From JACKIC01 sp964543795 (GTDB taxonomy: Bacteria > Planctomycetota > UBA1135 > UBA2386): a stretch of DNA of 64,000 nt. Made by a program: the position numbers and the translations under genes. The notes beneath the pieces were generated by a model, which made no database searches, had not been told where the DNA came from, and saw only the letters and a program-made list of their open reading frames with translations. The DNA lies in contig CAZIZN010000005.1 of NCBI GenBank assembly GCA_964543795.1, forward strand, positions 1 through 64,000. Direction: 5' to 3'. Shown one piece after another: positions 58,919 to 64,000 of the stretch. Numbering within the stretch: the first letter of the stretch is position 1; each line of letters starts with the position of its first letter.

Positions 58919-60163
58919 ATGCGCACCTGCCTCCTCGCGTCGTTCCTGTTGCTGTCCGCGGTCGTCGTCGCCCAGGACGACCTGCCGGAGCCCGGCCGGC
59001 GCGCGGAAGGACCGCCCGTCGAGTTCGCGCCAGCCTTCCCCGCGCAGGAGCCGTTCGATCGGCCGTTGTTCGTCGCGTTCACGCCGACCGATGCGGACCA
59101 CGCCTACGTCGTGACCCAGCCCGGGCACGTGTTCGTCGTGCCGCGCGACGGCGGCAAGTCCGATCGTCGCGTCTTCCTAGACATGACGAAGCGCGTGCTC
59201 ACCGACAACTGGGAGGAGGGCCTGCTCGGCTTCCAGTTCGATCCCGCCTACGCCGAGAACGGCTTCGTCTACGTCTGCTGGTCCGAGCGGGTGCCGGAGC
59301 GCGCCGAGACGATGGGCAACGGCAAGAGCGCGAAGAGCAACCGCCAGTCGGTGGTCTCGCGCTATTCGACCAAGGCATCCGACGCGGGGCGCGTCGTCGA
59401 CGAGGCCAGCGAGCTGCGGTTGCTCGAGGTCTTCCAGCCGTTCGGCAACCACAACGGCGGCACGATCGTCTTCGGCCCCGACGGCATGCTCTACATCGGT
59501 CTCGGCGACGGCGGAGCTGCGAACGACCCGTTCGCGAACAGCCAGTCGAAGGCCAACCTGCTCGGCAAGGTGTTGCGCATCGACGTGCGCGGGGCCACGG
59601 CCGACGAGCCCTACACGGTCCCCGCCGACAATCCGTTCGTCGGCGAGGCGGGCGCGCGCGGCGAGATCTGGTGCTACGGCCTGCGCAACCCCTGGCGCAT
59701 CGCCTTCGATCGCGCGACCGGCGACCTCTGGTGCGCCGACGTCGGCCAGAACCGCATCGAAGAGGTCGACCGCCTCGTGCGGGGCGGCAACTACGGCTGG
59801 AACGTCATGGAAGGCACCGAGGAGTTCCGGCTGCGGCGCGACAAGGGGCCGATCCCGGCGGGCCTGGTCGCGCCGATCGCCGAGTACTCGCACCGCGAGG
59901 GACTGTCGATCACCGGCGGCCACGTCTACCGCGGCGACCGCATCCCCGGCCTGCGCGGTTGGTACGTCTACGGCGACTTCATCACGCTGCGCATGTGGGC
60001 CGTGCGCGAGGACCGCGAGGCGGGCAAGCACGAGGTCGTGACCCTCGAACGGGCGCCGATGCAGCCGTCGAGCTTCGCCGAGGAGCCGGACGGCGAACTG
60101 CTGATGACGGGCTTCCAGGGCCGCCGGGGCGGGATCTTCCGGCTCGTGCCGGCCGGGAACTGA
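58919..60163 (+). CDS. Secreted PQQ-dependent sugar dehydrogenase-like beta-propeller
   Basis: A signal peptide (1-18) is followed by a GSDH/Yli-type propeller: GLLGFQFDPAYAENGFVYVC, FGNHNGGTIVFGPDGMLYIG, EIWCYGLRNPWRIAFD, WCADVGQNRIEEVDRLVRGG, and ITGGHVYRGDRIPGL. The NHNGG and QNRIEEVD blocks hold expected PQQ/calcium contacts. The natural substrate in planctomycetes is unknown. Confidence 0.86.
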   Translation: MRTCLLASFLLLSAVVVAQDDLPEPGRRAEGPPVEFAPAFPAQEPFDRPLFVAFTPTDADHAYVVTQPGHVFVVPRDGGKSDRRVFLDMTKRVLTDNWEEGLLGFQFDPAYAENGFVYVCWSERVPERAETMGNGKSAKSNRQSVVSRYSTKASDAGRVVDEASELRLLEVFQPFGNHNGGTIVFGPDGMLYIGLGDGGAANDPFANSQSKANLLGKVLRIDVRGATADEPYTVPADNPFVGEAGARGEIWCYGLRNPWRIAFDRATGDLWCADVGQNRIEEVDRLVRGGNYGWNVMEGTEEFRLRRDKGPIPAGLVAPIAEYSHREGLSITGGHVYRGDRIPGLRGWYVYGDFITLRMWAVREDREAGKHEVVTLERAPMQPSSFAEEPDGELLMTGFQGRRGGIFRLVPAGN

Positions 60164-60231
60164 GCCTTGGGGCCGGCGCGGAGCGGGAACTGCGCGAACC
60201 GGCCTGCGGCAGGTATCGTTCGGGGCTCCCC

Positions 60232-60939
60232 GTGAAGACCAGCTGGCTCGCCGCGTCCTTCGTCCTGCACGCCGCCGCGATCGGCACGGCGCTGGGCGTC
60301 GCCGCGTACGCGGCGGGCGGACCGCGTACGCCGCCGCGGGTCGCGCTGCAGGTGACGGAGGCCAGCCGTCCGGCGGCGCCCCCGGCCGTGGCGATCCCCG
60401 AGCCCCTCGTGGAACCCGCTGTCGTCGAGGTCGAGGCGGCCCTGCCCGAGGTCCTGCTCAGCGAGCCGATCGCCGCTCCGCCGGTCCGGCTGTTCGAGCG
60501 CGTCACCGCGAGCGCGCCCAACGCCGACGCATGGTCGCGGATGTCGATCCGCCGCGTCCCGCCGCGGGTCACCGCGGCGCCCGCGGCGGTGCCGGTGGAG
60601 CCAGCGCAGCCGGTGGAGCCGGCGGAGCCCGCTGCCGACGTGCAGGCGCAGGCCCGCGCCGACAACCCGCCGCCGGCCTACCCGGACGCCGAACGGCTGC
60701 GGGGCCACGAAGGCACGGTGCGCATCCTCGTGCACGTCGACGAGACGGGTGCTGTGACGGCGGCCGAACTGAAGGTGCCTTCGCCGCACCCGGGGCTCAA
60801 CCGCGAGGCGCTGCGAGCGGTCCGCGGCTGGCGCTTCGAGCCGGCGCGGCGGAGGGGCGTGCCGACCGCCGGGACCACCGAGGTGTCGGTCGTGTTCCGG
60901 CTCACGGATCGTCGGACCGGGCCTCAGGTCGGCCGCTGA
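60232..60939 (+). CDS. TonB-family protein
   Basis: The 235-residue protein has an N-terminal TM helix (WLAASFVLHAAAIGTALGVA), a Pro/Ala/Glu-rich spacer, and a C-terminal TonB domain (PPPAYPDAERLRGHEGTVRI, LVHVDETGAVTAAELKVPS, LNREALRAVRGWRFEPARR). GTG start. No ExbB/ExbD gene is in view. The end overlaps the convergent glycosyltransferase by 16 bases. Confidence 0.85.
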   Translation: MKTSWLAASFVLHAAAIGTALGVAAYAAGGPRTPPRVALQVTEASRPAAPPAVAIPEPLVEPAVVEVEAALPEVLLSEPIAAPPVRLFERVTASAPNADAWSRMSIRRVPPRVTAAPAAVPVEPAQPVEPAEPAADVQAQARADNPPPAYPDAERLRGHEGTVRILVHVDETGAVTAAELKVPSPHPGLNREALRAVRGWRFEPARRRGVPTAGTTEVSVVFRLTDRRTGPQVGR

Positions 60940-62138
60940 ACCGCCGGGACCCGTAGACCGAGTCTGGCCAGGATCGCGTCGTAGCGCGCGAACATGCGGT
61001 CCCAGTGCCACTGCTCGCGGATCCACGCTGCGGCTGCGCGGCCCATCTCGCGCGCGCGGGCGGCATCGTCGAGCAGGGCGAGTACGGCTGCGATCGTGGG
61101 GGCGGGCCCGTCGGCCACGGCGAGCGCGCCGGGCGGCACGTCCCCCAGTCCCTGGGCCGCCTGCGGGGTGGCGACCACCGGCAGGCCCATGCTCATCGCT
61201 TCGAGCACCTTGTTCTGCACGCCGCGCGCGAGCCGCAGCGGCGCGATCGCGACCGCGGCGCGATCGAACCAGGGCGGCGTCGTCTCGACGCGGCCGGTCA
61301 CCTCGATGCCGGGCCGCTGGGCCAGCGCCACGACCGCCGGCGCCGGCTTGCTGCCGACCACCAGGAGGCGCGCGTCGGCATGGCGCTCGCGCACGGCGGG
61401 CCAGCAGGCGTCCGCGAACCACAGCACGCCGTCGACGTTGGGCTCGTAGTCCATCACGCCCGTGAAGATCAGCGTGTGTGGCTCGCGCACGGCGTCGCCC
61501 GCCGAGCGGAAGTGCGCCGTGTCGACCCCGTTGGGCAGCACCTCGGGAACGACCCCCGGGATGCAGCGCGTGAAGAGGTCGCGTTCGACGTCGCTGACCA
61601 CGAGCGAGGCGTCGAAGGTGCGTGCGACGCGGTCTTCGAAGGCCAGCAGCCGGCGCGCCTCGCGGCCGTAGATCCACCGCCCCAGGGGACCCGCGACCGC
61701 GGCGTACTGACGCCACTTGTCGGAGTCGAGTTCGGCGAACTGCATGACCCTGGCCCGGGCGCGCGATCGCAGGGCGTACTGGGCCATCGACGACGAGTAG
61801 ACGTGCACGAGGTCGACGTCGCCGGTGGCGCACCAGGAGTCGACCGCGCGCTGCAGCGAAACACTGCGGAAGAACGGCAGGGTCAGGGGTTCTCCCGAGG
61901 CGAGGCCGCGCAGGCTGGTGATTTTCCGTACGCGTCGGTCCAGCCGCGGCGCCTCGACCGCCGCGCAGCGACGTCGCAGGAACTCGACGCCCTGCGCGTC
62001 GCGGTCCTCCTCGGCGAAACAGCCGACCCGCACCGTGGCGCCGCGGTCGAGCAGGTGCTGCAGGAAGTGCCACGTCGTGATGCGGTCGCCGCGGTCGGGC
62101 GGCCACGGGACCCGTTGGCAGAGGTAGACGACGTTCAA
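60924..62138 (-). CDS. Glycosyltransferase, TIGR03087 family
   Basis: The 404-residue GT-B enzyme begins VVYLCQRVPWPPDRGDRITT, the diagnostic start of the PEP-CTERM/exosortase-associated sugar transferases. It continues with LPNGVDTAHF, GVMDYEPNVDGVLWFADACW and VLEAMSMGLPVVATPQAAQG. It acts in exopolysaccharide assembly; a flippase follows nearby on the other strand. Confidence 0.85.
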   Translation of the reverse strand: MNVVYLCQRVPWPPDRGDRITTWHFLQHLLDRGATVRVGCFAEEDRDAQGVEFLRRRCAAVEAPRLDRRVRKITSLRGLASGEPLTLPFFRSVSLQRAVDSWCATGDVDLVHVYSSSMAQYALRSRARARVMQFAELDSDKWRQYAAVAGPLGRWIYGREARRLLAFEDRVARTFDASLVVSDVERDLFTRCIPGVVPEVLPNGVDTAHFRSAGDAVREPHTLIFTGVMDYEPNVDGVLWFADACWPAVRERHADARLLVVGSKPAPAVVALAQRPGIEVTGRVETTPPWFDRAAVAIAPLRLARGVQNKVLEAMSMGLPVVATPQAAQGLGDVPPGALAVADGPAPTIAAVLALLDDAARAREMGRAAAAWIREQWHWDRMFARYDAILARLGLRVPAVQRPT

Positions 62139-62216
62139 GCGCTGGGTCCTGGCGGCGGGAGAATGGCGTCAAGGTGGTGGGCGACGGCCTTCGATACAAG
62201 ACCGGAGAGACCACTC

Positions 62217-63089
62217 ATGGCGCAATCGTCGGGACCTTCCACCAACATCCTCGGCCTCGTCAACAACACCATCGAACTGCCGACGATGCCCGAGGTGCTG
62301 CTGCGCCTCAACGACGTGATGTCCAACCCGGACTCGTCGGCCGAGGACGTCGCCAAGGTCGTGCAGCGCGATCCGGCCGTCGCGACCAACATCCTGCGCA
62401 TCGTCAACTCGGCCTACTACGGCCTGCAGGTGCGAGTCTCGTCGGTCAGCCTCGCGATCTCGGTCATGGGCTTCAACATGACCAAGAAGATCGCCCTGAA
62501 GGCGGCGGTGTTCTCGGTGTTCGGCAAGAAGCGCGAGAAGATCCAGCACTTCGATCCCCAGGCGTTCTGGAAGCACGCCGTGTTCGCCGGCATCGCCGCG
62601 CGCACGATCGGCTCGACGTCGTCGTCGTTCGCCGAGGTGCACGCCGAGGACCTCTACATCGCGGGGCTCCTGCACGACATCGGCAAGATCATCCTGATGG
62701 AGAAGGCCGCGCCGCGCTATCTCGCCGTGTTGCGCAAGGCGGCGGCCGAGGGGCGCCCCGACGTCGCGGTCGAACAGGAGGAACTCGGATTCACCCACGC
62801 GGACGTGGGCTCGGTGCTCGCGATCAAGTGGTTCCTGCCCGAGGACCTCGCCATCGCGATTCGCTACCATCACCGCCCCTCTGCGGACCCCTTCCATCGC
62901 TCCCTCTCCTCACTCATCCACCTCGCCGATCAGATCGCCTGGCGGGCGGGGAATCCGTCGACGGTCGGCACGCACCTGGCGAGCCTCGAACACGAAGCCT
63001 ACGCGCAGATCGGTCTGGACCCCGCTCGCGTCGAGGAGCTGCTGCCGCGCATGCAGGAGGACTTCGCGGCGTCCGAACTGCCCTGGTGA
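62217..63089 (+). CDS. HDOD-domain signalling protein
   Basis: The 290-residue protein has the HDOD pattern: TIELPTMPEVLLRLNDVMSN, IVNSAYYGLQVRVSSVSLAI, AGLLHDIGKIILMEKAAPRY (residual HD), and AIRYHHRPSADPF. Such proteins regulate motility or stress outputs without being clear phosphohydrolases; here an HD pair persists. It stands alone after a 78-base gap. Confidence 0.87.
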   Translation: MAQSSGPSTNILGLVNNTIELPTMPEVLLRLNDVMSNPDSSAEDVAKVVQRDPAVATNILRIVNSAYYGLQVRVSSVSLAISVMGFNMTKKIALKAAVFSVFGKKREKIQHFDPQAFWKHAVFAGIAARTIGSTSSSFAEVHAEDLYIAGLLHDIGKIILMEKAAPRYLAVLRKAAAEGRPDVAVEQEELGFTHADVGSVLAIKWFLPEDLAIAIRYHHRPSADPFHRSLSSLIHLADQIAWRAGNPSTVGTHLASLEHEAYAQIGLDPARVEELLPRMQEDFAASELPW

Positions 63090-63143
63090 GCGAGGCCGCG
63101 GTCGCGGCGCGGGACGGCGGCCACCGGCATCGGTGAGGGCGCG

Positions 63144-64000
63144 ATGAACTTCCGGCGCTGGGTCGTCTTCACCTTCCTGATCCACGTGCTGGTGGTGGCC
63201 GTCGACAAGGGCGGCGGCCTGATCCTCTACCTGCTCACGGTCGACCACTCCGAGGAGAACGGCGAGGCGAGCATCGTGGCGTCGCTGCCCTTCATCCTGG
63301 GCGCGGTCGCCAACCTCGGACTCGCGACGTCGCTGGTCTACTTCGTGCGGCGCGGGCGCTTCACGGCGCAGCAGGCGTTCGAGACCTCGCTGTCGGTGGC
63401 GTTGGCATGGGGCGGCTGCGTCGGCGTCGGGTCGTTCCTGGCGATGCTCTACGTCGTGCCGGCCATCGATCCGGACTGGCGGGTCGATCCGTGGCTCGTG
63501 GCGCCGATCTGTGCCGTCGTGCCGGTGCTGCTGGTCAGCAGCTACGCGAACAGCACGCAGCTCGCGACCGAGCGGGTCAAGGACTACGGCGTCGTGCACC
63601 TCGTCACGTCGCTCGCCTTCCTGCCGGCGTTCCTCGGGCTGTTCTTCGTGCTCGGCGCCGACGTCGACGCCGGCGACGTGCCGTACGCCGTGTCGTGGGG
63701 GCGGCTCGCCTCGTCGCTGGTCGTCGTGGCGCTGACCCTGTGGCTGGTGCGCAGCGTCGTACGCGTGCGCCTCGGCTTCCACGGCGAGTTCCTGCGCGAG
63801 GGCCTGCGTTACGGCTGGAAGGCCAATTTGACCTCGACGCTGACCTACCTGAACCACCGGCTGGACCTGCTCATGGTGGTGGCGTTCTACGTCGCGCCGG
63901 CCGGGCTCGTGGGCAAGGCCGCCGACGACGCGGTGAAGTCGCAGGTCGCGTTCTACAGCCTCGCGGTCACCTGGGCGGAACTGGTCTGGCACTTCCCCGA
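63144..64000 (+). CDS. Polysaccharide flippase-like membrane protein (runs off the window)
   Basis: The visible 285 residues contain about eight hydrophobic helices (VVFTFLIHVLVVAVDKGGGL, LVAPICAVVPVLLVSSYANS, LVTSLAFLPAFLGLFFVLGA, and WKANLTSTLTYLNHRLDLLM), the MATE/Wzx-like pattern of polysaccharide flippases. The segment after VVAFYVAPAGLVGKAADDAV has an odd polar insertion. With the glycosyltransferase it suggests that an exopolysaccharide region begins here. Confidence 0.75.
   Translation, partial: MNFRRWVVFTFLIHVLVVAVDKGGGLILYLLTVDHSEENGEASIVASLPFILGAVANLGLATSLVYFVRRGRFTAQQAFETSLSVALAWGGCVGVGSFLAMLYVVPAIDPDWRVDPWLVAPICAVVPVLLVSSYANSTQLATERVKDYGVVHLVTSLAFLPAFLGLFFVLGADVDAGDVPYAVSWGRLASSLVVVALTLWLVRSVVRVRLGFHGEFLREGLRYGWKANLTSTLTYLNHRLDLLMVVAFYVAPAGLVGKAADDAVKSQVAFYSLAVTWAELVWHFP

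Overview
The window is very GC-rich chromosomal DNA that most probably comes from a member of the Planctomycetota. The pointers are a TonB-like N-terminus fused to a prenyltransferase-type (alpha/alpha toroid) repeat protein, a FecR-type protein paired with an ECF sigma factor, a DUF1580-like small HTH protein, a TIGR03087-type sugar transferase and several secreted proteins of the kind common in that phylum. Flagellin and a FlgG-like protein suggest a flagellated, Gram-negative-type cell. Assignment to the phylum is inference; there is no rRNA in the window.

Layout. 1-2800: a three-gene, visibly lower-GC cassette (Cys-rich secreted protein, anchored carboxypeptidase-regulatory-like protein, MauE/DoxX-like membrane protein), preceded by a 73-bp near-copy of part of the TorD-like gene that follows. 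2885-7037: molybdopterin oxidoreductase, its FeS subunit and TorD-type chaperone. 7290-12038: FlgG-like lipoprotein, ECF sigma plus FecR protein, sialate esterase-like SGNH hydrolase, DUF6498 membrane protein. 12172-13305: a TlpA/thioredoxin-like protein whose redox motif is read through an in-frame TGA (Sec-Gly-Pro-Cys), with a SECIS-like hairpin downstream. 13335-17587: RND efflux pair. 17816-19321: a serpin. 19392-20731: PIN toxin plus large partner protein, followed by a relic of a type I restriction specificity subunit.

21104-36155 is a ~15-kb integrated element bounded by 48-bp direct repeats that copy the anticodon-loop-to-3'-end half of tRNA-Phe(GAA). It carries an intact tyrosine integrase next to the tRNA, a DUF1580-like protein, a winged-helix replication-type protein with an intragenic iteron array, a few phage morphogenesis genes (S49 protease, packaging-HTH-like, tape-measure-like), a second and decayed integrase operon, and its own PIN toxin with a large partner from the same family as the chromosomal one outside. 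No portal, major capsid or large terminase gene is visible, so it looks like a satellite or a decayed prophage.

36330-38666: ECF sigma, RskA-type anti-sigma and a double-fasciclin secreted protein, an arrangement that recalls SigK/RskA/MPT83. 38797-46182: a B12-binding light-sensor-like protein beside two divergent operons for membrane-lipid modification (DUF1295, two CFA-type methyltransferases, desaturase, FAD amine oxidase-like, DUF1365). 46179-49461: RibF, peptide deformylase, TPR protein, ribosomal protein S20. 49515-53573: flagellin, TonB-prenyltransferase protein, SurA-like chaperone flanked by 14-bp minisatellites. 53717-56599: DprE2-like/membrane/DprE1-like locus. 56886-64000: DEAD-box helicase, ABC ATPase, PQQ-type sugar dehydrogenase, TonB-like protein, glycosyltransferase, HDOD protein and the start of a polysaccharide flippase.
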